Assembly: GCF_000473245.1 (NCBI RefSeq)
Contig: NC_022524.1
Coordinates: 1,884,501-1,948,500 of the forward strand
Reading direction: 5' to 3'
From: Bacillus infantis NRRL B-14911
GTDB lineage: Bacteria; Bacillota; Bacilli; Bacillales; Cytobacillaceae
Length of the DNA: 64,000 nt
Shown here piece by piece: positions 44,388 to 54,108 of this stretch (within the stretch, counting starts at the first letter, position 1; every line of letters starts with the position of its first letter). The notes beneath the pieces are model-generated. The model worked only from the letters and a program-made list of their open reading frames with translations. It searched no databases and was not told the origin of the DNA. Position numbers and translations under genes: made by a program.

Positions 44388-45662
44388 ATGAGTCAAGAAA
44401 ATCAGAATCGCGAAATGCCGCAAGTGGATCAAATGCAAGATTTCGCTTCCACGGATCAAGATATGATGGATCAAATGCCGGAAATGAACCAATCGCAAAT
44501 GTATCATCCTCCAATGTATCAGATGCAGCAAGCCAATCAGATGCCGCAGTACCCGATGTCTCCAATGCAGCAAGCCAATCAGATGCCACAGTATGTTATG
44601 CCGCAAATGGGCCAGCATGCTGGTAATGGGAAAGGGCAATATCAATACGAAGATATGATGGGACAATATCAACACGGCAACATGATGGGCCTGAAGGAGC
44701 AAAAGAAGCTGCGGCAGATCCAGCAGCTGCAGCAAGCATTTGATGCAAACAAAGTAGAACACCCATACCCGATGTATCCTAATTATGGAAAAATCATCCA
44801 ATATGAGGAAATCCCATTTAATTTACCTGAACAGCGCCAGCTTTTCCATCCTGGTGTGGAAAGATTAATGGTACCCCGGCCGATCATCGAAAATCCCAAT
44901 TATAAAGGAAGCGGAAAATTAAAGGGAAAGGTTGCGCTCATTACAGGCGGTGACAGCGGTATTGGGGCTGCGGTAGCGATTGCGTTTGCCAAGGAAGGCG
45001 CTGACGTAGCCATTGCTTATTTAAATGAACATGAGGATGCAAACCGCACCAGAATGAGGGTTGAACAACTTGGCCAGCGCTGTTTATTAATGCCTGGGGA
45101 CTTGCGGGATAAAAGGCAATGTGTCGCCATTGTAGAGCAAACGGTAAGGACATTCGGCCGCCTGGATATACTCTGTAACCATGTGGGGATTCAGTTCCAG
45201 CAGAAGAGCTTGACGGACATTACCGATCAGCAATTTGATGACACATTTAAGGTAAATATCTATTCCCACTTCTACACAACAAGAGCCGCTCTTCCTTATA
45301 TGAAGCCGGGAAGCTCGATCATCCAAACTTCATCTGTTGTGACTTATGTTGGCGAAAAACAAATGATTGATTATACTGCTACAAAAGGCGCCAACGTAGG
45401 ATTTACCCGGGCACTGGCCAAAAACGTAGTGAAAAAGGGAATCCGAGTTAATGCAGTAGCGCCCGGACGGATCTGGACGCCGCTTATCGCTGCGAGCTTT
45501 TCGTCAGACCAAGTGGCGGTATACGGAGCCTTTAATCCTATGCAGCGTGTGGCCCATCCATTTGAATTGGCTCCAACATATGTATATTTGGCATCCGATG
45601 ATTCACGCTTTGTCACCGGCCAAGTGCTGCATGTGGACGGCGGAGAATCTACTCATTCATAA
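44388..45662 (+). CDS. Short-chain dehydrogenase with Q/M/P-rich N-terminal extension
   Basis: A 424-residue protein. Residues 1-105 are low-complexity, rich in Gln, Met, Pro and Tyr, with a 14-residue unit ([10 protein letters not shown] plus four) repeated in tandem (DNA 44523-44606). A linker follows ([17 protein letters not shown]), then a classical SDR domain from about residue 180: [12 protein letters not shown] (NAD(P) binding), NHVGIQ, catalytic Ser in TSSVV, Tyr and Lys in DYTATKG, and the GRIWTPL segment. SDRs of the YhdF/YhxC type in Bacillus have shorter leaders. The leader resembles spore-coat style tails, but that is inference. AGGAGG lies before ATG 44388. Confidence 0.87.
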   Translation: MSQENQNREMPQVDQMQDFASTDQDMMDQMPEMNQSQMYHPPMYQMQQANQMPQYPMSPMQQANQMPQYVMPQMGQHAGNGKGQYQYEDMMGQYQHGNMMGLKEQKKLRQIQQLQQAFDANKVEHPYPMYPNYGKIIQYEEIPFNLPEQRQLFHPGVERLMVPRPIIENPNYKGSGKLKGKVALITGGDSGIGAAVAIAFAKEGADVAIAYLNEHEDANRTRMRVEQLGQRCLLMPGDLRDKRQCVAIVEQTVRTFGRLDILCNHVGIQFQQKSLTDITDQQFDDTFKVNIYSHFYTTRAALPYMKPGSSIIQTSSVVTYVGEKQMIDYTATKGANVGFTRALAKNVVKKGIRVNAVAPGRIWTPLIAASFSSDQVAVYGAFNPMQRVAHPFELAPTYVYLASDDSRFVTGQVLHVDGGESTHS

Positions 45663-45696
45663 AAGAAAGCTAAATTTCCGAAATCTAGTAAAGCGC

Positions 45697-45732
45697 AGCC
45701 GATTTCCAATTATTGTGGGGAATCGGTTTTTT
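45697..45732 (+). terminator. Terminator after the SDR gene
   Basis: Stem CCGATTTCC with GGGAATCGG (one mismatch) and six T. Confidence 0.8.
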
Positions 45733-45750
45733 ATTGGTATGAACCTTGAA

Positions 45751-45777
45751 AAAACCGCTCTACTAAGGAGCGGTTTT
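45751..45777. terminator. Second terminator-like hairpin
   Basis: A perfect 10-bp stem AAAACCGCTC/GAGCGGTTTT with T on the plus strand and A on the left, between the SDR gene and the germination operon. Confidence 0.75.
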
Positions 45778-45913
45778 TACAAACGGATTATTCTGGCCCC
45801 AGTCACGCTTTTTTCTTAGGTATCTTAGACAGGGTACCAGCGAAGCCGAAGACTTTATCATAGAGAATCCGGCTTTTATTTTATGCAACAATCCTCTTTT
45901 TGAACATATTCTC

Positions 45914-46978
45914 TTAGATGGATAGTGGTTCAAGTTTCAGGTGGCACTCAACTTTAATGTTTGCATTCGCCCAGAACTTGCGCCAATCTTTTTCTGACAT
46001 TGGCTTTGCAAAAGGTGATGTCGCCTGCCGGCCAATTTCAAGGGGATCTACTTTTAATTCTTGGAATTTTTTAAGCAATGAAACATTTCCCTCCTCCATA
46101 TAATGCTCAATCTCGTCATTTAATTGATAAAGGCTAGCTTGACTGTCCAGGGTTTTCGCGCCTCGGTATTCATCAATTTTTGCCCGATAATAAATTTTTA
46201 AGGTAACAGTATGGTCCATCAGATTTACTCGTGTTTCAACCTTTGAACGGACTTCCCCCAGAGAGACATCCAAAGGATCGATGACCATGTTTTTAAGAAA
46301 TTTAGGATGGCTAAGAAGCTGAAAAAATTGGTCTTGTTCCTTATCCGTCTGCCCTTTAAGCTTTCCATTGCTGAAAAATCCAGTTCCCTCATAACTAAAG
46401 CCTTCTTTATCCATATTAAAAACCGGTATAAAGGGATCTGAAAAAGGAGTGTAGGACTTTTCCATAAATTCATGGATATTAGTAATAGTAATTTCTCCTT
46501 CATTATCCTTTTCGTAATGCTTGAGCTTCCTGTAAAGGTAGTAATCCAGATCTTTCTGCTTTTTCATTTGATTTTTCACAAACGCTTCGATATCACCTCT
46601 CATAACTACAAGGAAAACACGGTGCGAAACTTCCGGATCGGTTAAGAGCATGTCTACCAAGGGTACAATTTCATTTCTTGCAATTTTTTCATCTATGAAC
46701 AGCATTCTCAGCTGTCCCAGCCTAATCTCCCGGTAATACTTCATATTAAATTCTTTTCTAGCCTGCTCTAACATTTTGACATCAGCGGAAAAGAATTGTC
46801 TTTCTTCGTTCATGGCAGGAGGAACCAGTGTAGAGACAGTTATCCTCTCTTTATCTTCCCCTTCTTCAACTGCCAAAAAGGTAACAGGTGCAATTTCCTC
46901 GACTGTATTCTTCTGATCTGTAAAAGAACAACCCGATAAAAGGTATATTAGAGTTAAAAAAATTATGGGTGCCTTCAT
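45914..46978 (-). CDS. Ger(x)C family spore germination lipoprotein (C subunit)
   Basis: A 354-residue lipoprotein, the C subunit of a GerA-type nutrient germinant receptor. The signal MKAPIIFLTLIYLLSGC gives a lipobox, and the mature part has the family's three-domain layout, including EIRLGQLRMLFIDEKIARNE and LDVSLGEVRSKVETRVNLM. The gene starts four bases inside the end of the B subunit gene (ATGA overlap). In spores the receptor sits in the inner membrane and starts germination on sensing a nutrient. The nutrient here is not deducible. Confidence 0.9.
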   Translation of the reverse strand: MKAPIIFLTLIYLLSGCSFTDQKNTVEEIAPVTFLAVEEGEDKERITVSTLVPPAMNEERQFFSADVKMLEQARKEFNMKYYREIRLGQLRMLFIDEKIARNEIVPLVDMLLTDPEVSHRVFLVVMRGDIEAFVKNQMKKQKDLDYYLYRKLKHYEKDNEGEITITNIHEFMEKSYTPFSDPFIPVFNMDKEGFSYEGTGFFSNGKLKGQTDKEQDQFFQLLSHPKFLKNMVIDPLDVSLGEVRSKVETRVNLMDHTVTLKIYYRAKIDEYRGAKTLDSQASLYQLNDEIEHYMEEGNVSLLKKFQELKVDPLEIGRQATSPFAKPMSEKDWRKFWANANIKVECHLKLEPLSI

Positions 46979-48099
46979 AGGCGGGAACGCCTCCTCTTCC
47001 TTTTATTGGCTGCAAAGAGGAGAGTTGGAACGAGTATGTAGGTAATGGATCCAGTCCATAATTGCAGGTTTGTCCAGCCGTTAAGTTCCTTTCCTTCTCT
47101 CCAAAAGAGCTGATCTATTATGAATAGACATCCCAGGACAAATAAGCTGACTGCATATAAACTTCTGCGGGCAGTCTCCTTATACTGGGTTCCTGCAGAA
47201 ATTCGAATAGCGCCGTATAAGCAAAGGAGAAAGAAGGAGGCAAAGAAAACATATTGGAACATTTGCAGAGAAATCATGATGATTTCTACTCTTTCAAAAA
47301 TAGGTGACTGAAGGTATTCAACCATATTAACAACTGGAAAACTGATTTTCCCCAAGTACGGCGATCCGAAAAAAAACAGGCAGGCGATAAAAATTACCGT
47401 ATATTGTAATATTGAAAGTAAATTGGCGATGGATAAATATTTCAGTGTCTTCTCTTTCGCATTGATCCATGGCAGCAATAGAATTAAATATTCCGGGCCT
47501 GATAAAGAGGACCAGACCATTAAGGTCCCTTTCCAAGGATGATGAGCCAAATCAACTGGAATCAAAGGGTATAAATCATGAATATCTGCTATAGGAGGAA
47601 GGAAATTCGGTATATAAAGAATAATTATCCAAAATGTACAAAAAAAAGCAATTATACCGAAGCGGAGTGTTTTTTCCATCCCTTGACTGGCAATATAGGT
47701 GCATGCCAGCATAATAAAAAGGATCAGCCACGGCCGCCGTATAGCTGGAAAAATAAATAAATGAACAATTTCAACGTATCCAAGAACGATAAAACATAAC
47801 TTGATTAAAATGACAGCAATCCCTGTAAACGCGATTATCCTTAGTATTCTTTCGCCTAAAAGTTTGGCGAATCCTTCATAACCTTGCTGTGGGTCCATAT
47901 AAGCTAGGCTTTTAGATAAGACAAACAGGTTAAGTTGAGACAGAATCCCTATGGCCAAAATTCCGAATAATAAATACGAATGCTGCAGTAACTTTGGTAA
48001 CAATAAAACAAAATAGAGAATGTGGGATTGATGGACAAATGTAATTATATAACCATTTCCCAATTCAGCTGTCTTATCAAATAATTTGATTGCCCCCAT
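46975..48099 (-). CDS. GerAB/GerB-type spore germination permease (B subunit)
   Basis: A 374-residue APC-superfamily membrane protein with about ten helices, the B subunit that binds the germinant. Family marks are the N-terminal helices with HILYFVLLLPKLLQHSYLLF, the DPQQGYEGFAKLLGERILR region, and the basic C-terminal tail ending RKRRRSRL. Its start abuts the stop of the A subunit gene (TAAATG). It is the middle gene of the operon. Specificity comes from this subunit and cannot be read from sequence by eye. Confidence 0.9.
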   Translation of the reverse strand: MGAIKLFDKTAELGNGYIITFVHQSHILYFVLLLPKLLQHSYLLFGILAIGILSQLNLFVLSKSLAYMDPQQGYEGFAKLLGERILRIIAFTGIAVILIKLCFIVLGYVEIVHLFIFPAIRRPWLILFIMLACTYIASQGMEKTLRFGIIAFFCTFWIIILYIPNFLPPIADIHDLYPLIPVDLAHHPWKGTLMVWSSLSGPEYLILLLPWINAKEKTLKYLSIANLLSILQYTVIFIACLFFFGSPYLGKISFPVVNMVEYLQSPIFERVEIIMISLQMFQYVFFASFFLLCLYGAIRISAGTQYKETARRSLYAVSLFVLGCLFIIDQLFWREGKELNGWTNLQLWTGSITYILVPTLLFAANKRKRRRSRL

Positions 48100-49593
48100 T
48101 TACTTGTCATCTCCTTGTTTATATCTCCACTTAAAGAGAGGATGCACATGTTTGGGCCGCTTTTTCATCCATGTAATAGGAGCCCGAATGATGAAATCCT
48201 TCCAATCCCTCCAATAGAGTGGTGCAACCGGAGCCAAATATGGCTGCTTCAAGCTTGTGAGCCCATTAAGGTGTGCGAGCATGAAAATCAAACCTAAAAC
48301 AATTCCCGGAATGCCGAGCAAGGAGGCTAAAATTAGGAATCCAAATTGAATCAATGTGTTTGTCTTGCTCAGCAGATAATTGGGAACCAAGAAAGAAGCA
48401 ACTGCAGCTACTCCTACCAAAACAATTAATACCTTGCTTACAAAACCAGCTTCAACAGCTGCCTGGCCGATCACTATACCTGCGATTGTCCCTAGAGTTG
48501 TGCTGGTTTTATTAGGCATCCTTAAACTGGCTTCCTTAATGATCTCCAGCACCAGCAGCATTAACAACCCTTCCCAGAAGGGGCTAAAAGGCAATTTACT
48601 TCTTGATTCTAATAAAACAAACAGAATCTGAAGCGGGATTACCTGATAATGATAGGTGGTTAAAGCTACATATAGAGGAATTAATAAAAGGGACACCACG
48701 TAGCTGATATAGCGGATGCATCGCAGAAAGCTGGCGACTAACCATCGGTGAATATAGTCTTCAGGCGATTGAAAAAGATTAAAAAATGTTATCGGTGCAA
48801 CTAAAGCAAAGGGTGTATTGGCTACTAGAATCACAATTTTGCCCAGTCCGAGAGAATAGGCACATTGATCCGGCCGGTCTGTCTGCTGAAATTGAGGAAA
48901 AACGGAATGGATATGATCCTCCATAAATGCAGCTAATTCTGACTGTTCAAGAATGATATCAAAATTTACTTTTGAAATTTTTTCACGAGCTATATCAATT
49001 ATATCCGGATTGGCTATTCCCTCTATATACATCATTACTACCTTAACTTTAGTAAGATATCCGGCGGAAAAATTCTCCGTTTTGAGTTCTGTGAGAGGAA
49101 GCCTTCTTCTAAGCAGGGTGACATTCTGGTCAATCTGCTCCGTAAAGCTGTCTTTAGGGCCGTATAAAATGGTTTCTGATTCCGATTGTTCAACATTGCT
49201 CCCTAAAGGATTTTCAAGTGGAACGGCCAACCAGTTACCCACAGTGTCATGAAGAAGAACATGGCCCTGCATCAATAGCTTCTGGGCTTCATCTAGTCCT
49301 GTAACGGAATCAGCCTTTGCTGTAAAAAGGCAGGTATGTATCATTTCTTCTGGACAATTTTTGATTGGCTGTATGATGGATTCATTTAATCTTTCCTGGT
49401 CTATCAATGTACTGATATAAATAATTGTAACTTTCCGGTCTCTATTGATTCTGTGTTCTATCAGCTCTCCATCATCCATATTGGAAATCAGGTCCTTAAG
49501 AGTTTCAATCGATAAATGATCTCTTTTTTGAAGCAGCATGTTGCCGCCTTTTGTTTCATGCCGGATTTTTCTTAGTCTTTTTGTCCAAAACAT
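48100..49593 (-). CDS. GerA-type spore germination protein (A subunit)
   Basis: A 497-residue A subunit. A cytoplasmic N-terminal domain (to about residue 265) contains the usual ISNMDDGELIEHRINRDRKVTIIYISTLID region. Four to six C-terminal membrane helices follow, with PEDYIHRWLVASFLRCIRYISY at the domain border and WRDWKDFIIRAPITWM near the end. The start is ATG 49593, with GGTGAGGA upstream; a longer frame starts at 49608 inside the ribosome site. First gene of the gerA-gerB-gerC operon, read leftwards. Confidence 0.92.
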   Translation of the reverse strand: MFWTKRLRKIRHETKGGNMLLQKRDHLSIETLKDLISNMDDGELIEHRINRDRKVTIIYISTLIDQERLNESIIQPIKNCPEEMIHTCLFTAKADSVTGLDEAQKLLMQGHVLLHDTVGNWLAVPLENPLGSNVEQSESETILYGPKDSFTEQIDQNVTLLRRRLPLTELKTENFSAGYLTKVKVVMMYIEGIANPDIIDIAREKISKVNFDIILEQSELAAFMEDHIHSVFPQFQQTDRPDQCAYSLGLGKIVILVANTPFALVAPITFFNLFQSPEDYIHRWLVASFLRCIRYISYVVSLLLIPLYVALTTYHYQVIPLQILFVLLESRSKLPFSPFWEGLLMLLVLEIIKEASLRMPNKTSTTLGTIAGIVIGQAAVEAGFVSKVLIVLVGVAAVASFLVPNYLLSKTNTLIQFGFLILASLLGIPGIVLGLIFMLAHLNGLTSLKQPYLAPVAPLYWRDWKDFIIRAPITWMKKRPKHVHPLFKWRYKQGDDK

Positions 49594-50071
49594 GTATTTT
49601 ATCCTCACCTAAAATCTTTAATTGATTCTGCTCAATAACTCTCTTGATTTCCGGTTTAGTCTGTCCGCGATGACTCTTTTTATCCATTTCTAAATTTAGA
49701 AAAAGCGGCTGCTCATCATTAGAAAATATATTTGAAGAGCCTGTATATTGCACGTTGAATTTAATAAGGGTGTTTGTACTTAAGTGAAGGATATATTTCT
49801 TATAAGCAAGAGGCAGGAAAACGGGGATTTTATTTCTGCCAAAATAGATGTTTATTATATTAGAGAAGGTGATCTATAAATCCTCCCATAAGAAAGACAC
49901 CTATTAGTTTGAGGAAAAGAATTGTTGATTATCTATTTATTTTGCTAGTAATGTACGCGGGTTATTGAGCTAAAGGGGCAGGTTCTTTTGTTGAGGGAGG
50001 ATAGTGATAGAAGGATTTTTATAAATAGAAAAAGAATATAAACATATTCATCCAAAATTAGGGGGATTGTA
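49594..50071. other. Gap upstream of the germination operon
   Basis: About 480 bases, AT-rich, with no supported gene. A minus-strand frame at 49556-49753 (65 codons) overlaps the A subunit start and lacks a ribosome site. The operon promoter, expected to be forespore sigma-G type, was not identified with confidence. Confidence 0.3.
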
Positions 50072-50425
50072 ATGTGGAAAGAATTTGTCAATTCCATTTC
50101 TAAGGAATATCATTTTAAAGACCCTGCAACAAAGTTTGAGATTGCTCAAATTCAATAAGAATTAAATGTTGAATTACCAGAAGAATTAACAGCCTTATTT
50201 AATGAAACAAATGGTGTGTTTGACAACTGGAATTGTCCTTTGGTTTGTCCAGCTTCCCAAATGATTAAGGACAATCTATTTTATAGAAATTTTAAAGATT
50301 ATAGAGATATTTATATGCCATTTGATAATCTTTCAGACGCAGGCAATGGCGATTTATTTTGTTATTTTGATAGGAAGAACGATGAACGCCTAATAGAATA
50401 TGAGTTTAATGTTTTTCTTATATAA
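50072..50425 (+). pseudogene. SMI1/KNR4 family protein, broken by an in-frame stop
   Basis: The frame from ATG 50072 reads WKEFVNSISKEYHFKDPATK, then an in-frame TAA at 50156-50158, and continues in the same frame with ELNVELPEELTALFNETNGV and DAGNGDLFCYF, the SMI1/KNR4 core. The ending NDERLIEYEFNVFLI departs from the family and stops early, so the C-terminus is also lost. SMI1/KNR4 proteins are often immunity proteins of polymorphic toxins. TAA cannot be a selenocysteine codon, so the gene is truly broken. No toxin gene remains beside it. Confidence 0.7.
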
Positions 50426-50501
50426 AAATAAGGCTTGAGGAGTTCCCCAAGTCCCTAGGTTGATCATTATTTTCACTTATTCTTTGCAATAAGCACTGAA
50501 G

Positions 50502-50735
50502 TTAGCATTTTTTATCGCAGTAAAAGCCTGCCCCCACAATGATAAGTAAAATAAACAGAACTACAATTAAGAAAAAATCGTTCCGGTGACTAGGGCAGCT
50601 GTAGCTATATGCAGGATATGGAGCTCCATAATCATATGCTGGGGATGTATAGGCAGGCATTGGAGCGGCATTAGGAGCAACGTTTGGAGGAACATTTGCA
50701 CTAAGAGTCGGCGGTGCGTTAAGATTTGAATACAT
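50502..50735 (-). CDS. YjcZ-like sporulation membrane protein
   Basis: A 77-residue protein. The N-terminal 50 residues are proline-, alanine- and tyrosine-rich (AYDYGAPYPAYSYSCPSH), and the C-terminal helix FFLIVVLFILLIIVGAGFYC carries the FALIVVLFILLIIVG-type signature of the YjcZ/small sporulation family of bacilli. Ribosome site GGGAGG precedes the ATG. It lies between the broken SMI1 gene and tgl. The usual family members are about 50 residues; this one has a longer leader. Confidence 0.78.
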   Translation of the reverse strand: MYSNLNAPPTLSANVPPNVAPNAAPMPAYTSPAYDYGAPYPAYSYSCPSHRNDFFLIVVLFILLIIVGAGFYCDKKC

Positions 50736-50849
50736 GTATCATACCTCCCTCGAGTAATGAATTTCTCTATATAGTACTCTCGAAGGTGAGTTTGGAGCCC
50801 GTCTATAAAAAAATGGGCGAATGTCCGGGTGATTTGATCTGACCGGTTA

Positions 50850-51680
50850 TTAGATCGAATAATAGAGATAGTGTACATATGAAATGGAGCTTTTGTTATG
50901 GTGCACGATTGGACGCTGGGGTTTGTATGCTGCACTGTTCCTTTGCCAGCCTGCCGCTCTTAATAAATACTTGAAAGAAGGCCTGGTCACCAATTTTGTT
51001 ATATATGCTGATTGCTGACTGTCCGGTTTTCTCGTCTCATTAAGGAGCCGAATCATTTCTTCTGATGTTCTAATATTAAATCCGTGTCCAAACAGCCTGC
51101 CATCCTCAAGGAGCACAGCATTAACACCCCTGAAATGTGGTGTTTTTCGATCAAAGTCAGGATTATTTACGTACAGGACGTCTCCAGGTATAAAATGATC
51201 AGAGTAAAAGGTGATGATGCCCAGGTCTGTATCTGTATGCCAGCTGTAAAGATAAAGATTTTGAAACAGTGAATTAAACCTTTCGCTGTCGATACTATTC
51301 AATATGGCATGGTAATAGATGATTGGAATAGCTGTCGCGCATTCAAATGCATAAAATGAACCGTTTCGAAAAATATCTATAATTGCATCAGCCGGCCGCA
51401 CATCAGGCCTTAAAAGAAATCCGCCTGCTCTTGTTAATTGCCAGTACCTGGGATTGCAGCGGGCATATTCAAAGCTTGTAAACACAGCCTGACTTTTGTC
51501 CATTTCTTTCGCGCTTTGAATAATGTTCTTGCGCACTGTAAGCTCAAAAAGTAATTCATACTCGGAATTATAAGAATACAAAACTGGTGCAGACTGCATC
51601 TGCTGCAGGATCGTCTTCTCAACACTTCCAAGCTGGCCATTTTCTTGAATTTGAAAAGATACCCCTGATATCTGGATCAT
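50850..51680 (-). CDS. tgl: Protein-glutamine gamma-glutamyltransferase (spore transglutaminase)
   Basis: Tgl crosslinks lysine and glutamine side chains of spore coat proteins such as GerQ. The catalytic cysteine lies in the diagnostic FYAFECATAIPIIYYHAIL (B. subtilis FYAFECATAIVIIYYLAL), with later YSWHTDTDLGI and RGVNAVLLEDGRLFGHGF. At 276 residues it is about 30 longer than the B. subtilis enzyme because of an aromatic, basic C-terminal tail. ATG 51680 follows GGGGG at a short spacing. Mother-cell expression is expected. Confidence 0.87.
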   Translation of the reverse strand: MIQISGVSFQIQENGQLGSVEKTILQQMQSAPVLYSYNSEYELLFELTVRKNIIQSAKEMDKSQAVFTSFEYARCNPRYWQLTRAGGFLLRPDVRPADAIIDIFRNGSFYAFECATAIPIIYYHAILNSIDSERFNSLFQNLYLYSWHTDTDLGIITFYSDHFIPGDVLYVNNPDFDRKTPHFRGVNAVLLEDGRLFGHGFNIRTSEEMIRLLNETRKPDSQQSAYITKLVTRPSFKYLLRAAGWQRNSAAYKPQRPIVHHNKSSISYVHYLYYSI

Positions 51681-51753
51681 ACAATCCCCCAATTCCTATT
51701 TCGCTTTTCTTTGTGCTCATTTCTATCGTATTCTCTTATTTATGAATCATGTT

Positions 51754-51785
51754 AAAAAGAGCCAAGGGGTCAGGTCCCTTGGCTC
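51754..51785 (-). terminator. Minus-strand hairpin upstream of tgl
   Basis: A perfect 10-bp stem (GAGCCAAGGG and complement) with five T after it on the minus strand. It lies upstream of tgl, so it would end some minus-strand transcript coming from 51.8-52.1 kb. The loop carries GTCAGGT, like the 43.9 kb palindrome family. The rest of the 51693-52105 gap has no supported gene. Confidence 0.5.
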
Positions 51786-52105
51786 AACAAACAAATCCGC
51801 TAAGGTAATTGTTGTTTCAGCTTAAGGAGTCTGAGAAGAATTAAGAAGGTACAGCTGATTATGTTTATACTGGAGAACTTCTGCTCGGTGAAGGTTAGAA
51901 GAGGCAAAAAATAATAATGGCAAAAGTACGCATTTCTTCTGAAGATGGCTTAAATGCGCTTCCTTAGCCATTCTTGATGGTTTGGAACAACAGCAGCGAT
52001 ATTATATTTCGAAAAACGAAATTTTTCTTCAAAACTAAAAGGAATTTGTCTCATTCTGCCGAAATATGTACGTATGATATTTTTACTGCATAAGGAGGAT
52101 CTTTG

Positions 52106-53800
52106 ATGAATTTTAATGACTACCCATACACAAGACCTAATATGGAAGAGGCAGAAAGAAATTTTAATCAATTATTAGAGAAGTTCCAATCTGCGGAGTC
52201 CTTTGAAGTCCAGGACGCCGTAATGAAAGAAATCAATGAGCTGCGTTCTGAGTTTGACAGCATGAGGCAGATTGTGCAGATCCGTCAGACGATTGATACG
52301 ACAGATGAGTATTATAAGAAAGAAAAGGATTTTTTCAATGAAGTGGGACCAGCCTATAAGGGTCTGATCACAAAATTTTATGAGGCCCTTACTGCTTCTA
52401 AATTCCGCTCTCAGCTGGAGGATAAGTGGGGGAAACAGTTATTCCTATTGGCGGACAGCCAGTTAAAGACTTTTTCACCTGATGTGCTGAAGGAGATGCA
52501 GGAAGAAAACAAGCTGGTTAGTGAGTATGTTGATTTGCTTGCTTCTGCGAAGATCCCATTTGATGGGGAGGTAAAAAATCTCGCTCAGTTAGTTCCTTAC
52601 CACCAATCACCTGACCGCAGCATCAGGAAGGAATCCAATGAAGCGAAGTACAGCTTTTTTGTTGAGCATGCCGATCAGTTGGATGATTTATACGACAAGC
52701 TTGTAAAAGTGCGTACCCGTATTGCCAAGAAGCTGGGATTCTCTTCTTTTACAGAGTTAGCTTATGCCAGGCTTTCACGAACGGATTATGATGCTGAAAT
52801 GGTAGCAAAGTTCCGTGACCAGGTGAAAGAGTATATCGTTCCATTAGCCACCAAACTCAAACAAAGGCAGCAGGAACGTATCGGCGTCGGAACATTCAGG
52901 TATTACGATGACAGCTTCAGCTTTAAGACAGGAAATCCTGATCCTAAGGGAGATGCGGAGTGGATTGTCGATCAGGCGAAGAAAATGTACGAGGAAATGT
53001 CCCCGGAAACGAACGAGTTTTACACTTATATGGTGGAAAACAACCTGATGGACCTGTTAAGCAAAGCTGGTAAAGCTGGCGGCGGATACTGCACCTATAT
53101 CAGCCAGCATAAGTCACCATACATTTTCGCGAACTTTAACGGAACCAAAGGCGATGTTCGTGTATTAAAGCATGAAGTGGGGCATGCTTTCCAGGTATTT
53201 GAAAGCCGTGGATTTGAAGTGCCTGAGTACGGGTTCCCTACGCTGGAAGCATGTGAAATCCACTCCATGAGCATGGAATTCTTTGCCTGGCCATGGATGG
53301 ACCTCTTCTTCGGGGAAGATACGGATAAATACAAGTTCTCTCATTTAAGTGAAGCGGTTCTGTTTATTCCTTATGGTGTAGCAGTCGATGAATTCCAGCA
53401 TTTTGTCTATGCTAACCCGGAAGCAACCCCAGCTGAACGCAAGCAGGCCTGGAGGGAAATCGAGAAGATGTACCTGCCGCATCGCGATTATGAAGGAAAT
53501 GACTTCTTGGAAAATGGCGGCTACTGGCAGCAGCAGGGACATATTTACAAAGTTCCTTTCTATTATATTGATTACACACTGGCACAAATCTGCGCGCTGC
53601 AATTCTGGAAGCGTACGCAGGAAAATACCGAAGAAGCCTGGAAGGATTACCTGCACTTATGCAAGCAGGGCGGAAGCCAGTCATTCACAGGCCTTGTCAA
53701 AGAAGCGAACTTGATTTCTCCGTTTGAAGATGGGTGTGTGAAGTCGGTGATTGGTGAGATTGAGGCTTATTTGGATACGGTTGATGATGAGGCGCTTTAA
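52106..53800 (+). CDS. M3 family oligoendopeptidase
   Basis: A 564-residue zinc metallopeptidase. The zinc motif HEVGH (LKHEVGHAFQ) and the downstream glutamate in LEACEIHSMSMEF are typical of family M3 oligoendopeptidases. The N-terminal half is the long helical domain that closes over the peptide channel. AAGGAGG supports ATG 52106. Function is probably intracellular degradation of oligopeptides, as for PepF-like enzymes. It is alone, at the right side of the accessory region. Confidence 0.92.
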   Translation: MNFNDYPYTRPNMEEAERNFNQLLEKFQSAESFEVQDAVMKEINELRSEFDSMRQIVQIRQTIDTTDEYYKKEKDFFNEVGPAYKGLITKFYEALTASKFRSQLEDKWGKQLFLLADSQLKTFSPDVLKEMQEENKLVSEYVDLLASAKIPFDGEVKNLAQLVPYHQSPDRSIRKESNEAKYSFFVEHADQLDDLYDKLVKVRTRIAKKLGFSSFTELAYARLSRTDYDAEMVAKFRDQVKEYIVPLATKLKQRQQERIGVGTFRYYDDSFSFKTGNPDPKGDAEWIVDQAKKMYEEMSPETNEFYTYMVENNLMDLLSKAGKAGGGYCTYISQHKSPYIFANFNGTKGDVRVLKHEVGHAFQVFESRGFEVPEYGFPTLEACEIHSMSMEFFAWPWMDLFFGEDTDKYKFSHLSEAVLFIPYGVAVDEFQHFVYANPEATPAERKQAWREIEKMYLPHRDYEGNDFLENGGYWQQQGHIYKVPFYYIDYTLAQICALQFWKRTQENTEEAWKDYLHLCKQGGSQSFTGLVKEANLISPFEDGCVKSVIGEIEAYLDTVDDEAL

Positions 53801-54108
53801 AAAAGGCATTTATAAGGGGATTGGCCGGTTTGGAGGGGCTAATCTCCTATTTTCTTGTTTTATCTGAACCACTCATGCGCTTTAACTCGAGTGCAATTCC
53901 CAAATGATATCGCCAATTAAACGTATGATTGGCGCCAAGAAATAAGATTGTGTGGCTTTTTATACGGGGTCATTTGCTTTTATATTAGAGGGAAAGCGCC
54001 TTATTGCTTTGTAAATCAAACAGTTATACAGCAATCTTTTTTATTAGTTAAATGTTTCTCGAGAAATTTTCTGTTATGATAATAAATAGGAAGAATTTAG
54101 GGGGTAAA
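53801..54108. other. Gap between oligoendopeptidase and Mrr-like gene
   Basis: About 310 bases with no gene. A terminator-like hairpin lies at 53816-53849 (AGGGGATTGGCC with GGGCTAATCTCCT, imperfect). The sequence becomes AT-rich toward the Mrr-like gene. Confidence 0.4.

Noticed and set aside
49556-49753. 65-codon minus-strand frame overlapping the gerA-type start
   Set aside because: No ribosome site, overlaps the ribosome site and first codons of a well supported gene.
50156-50158. In-frame stop in the SMI1/KNR4 gene as a possible selenocysteine codon
   Set aside because: The codon is TAA, not TGA, and the family has no selenocysteine; treated as a nonsense mutation.
51950-52171. 73-codon minus-strand frame before the oligoendopeptidase gene
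   Set aside because: Overlaps the start of that gene and lacks a ribosome site.
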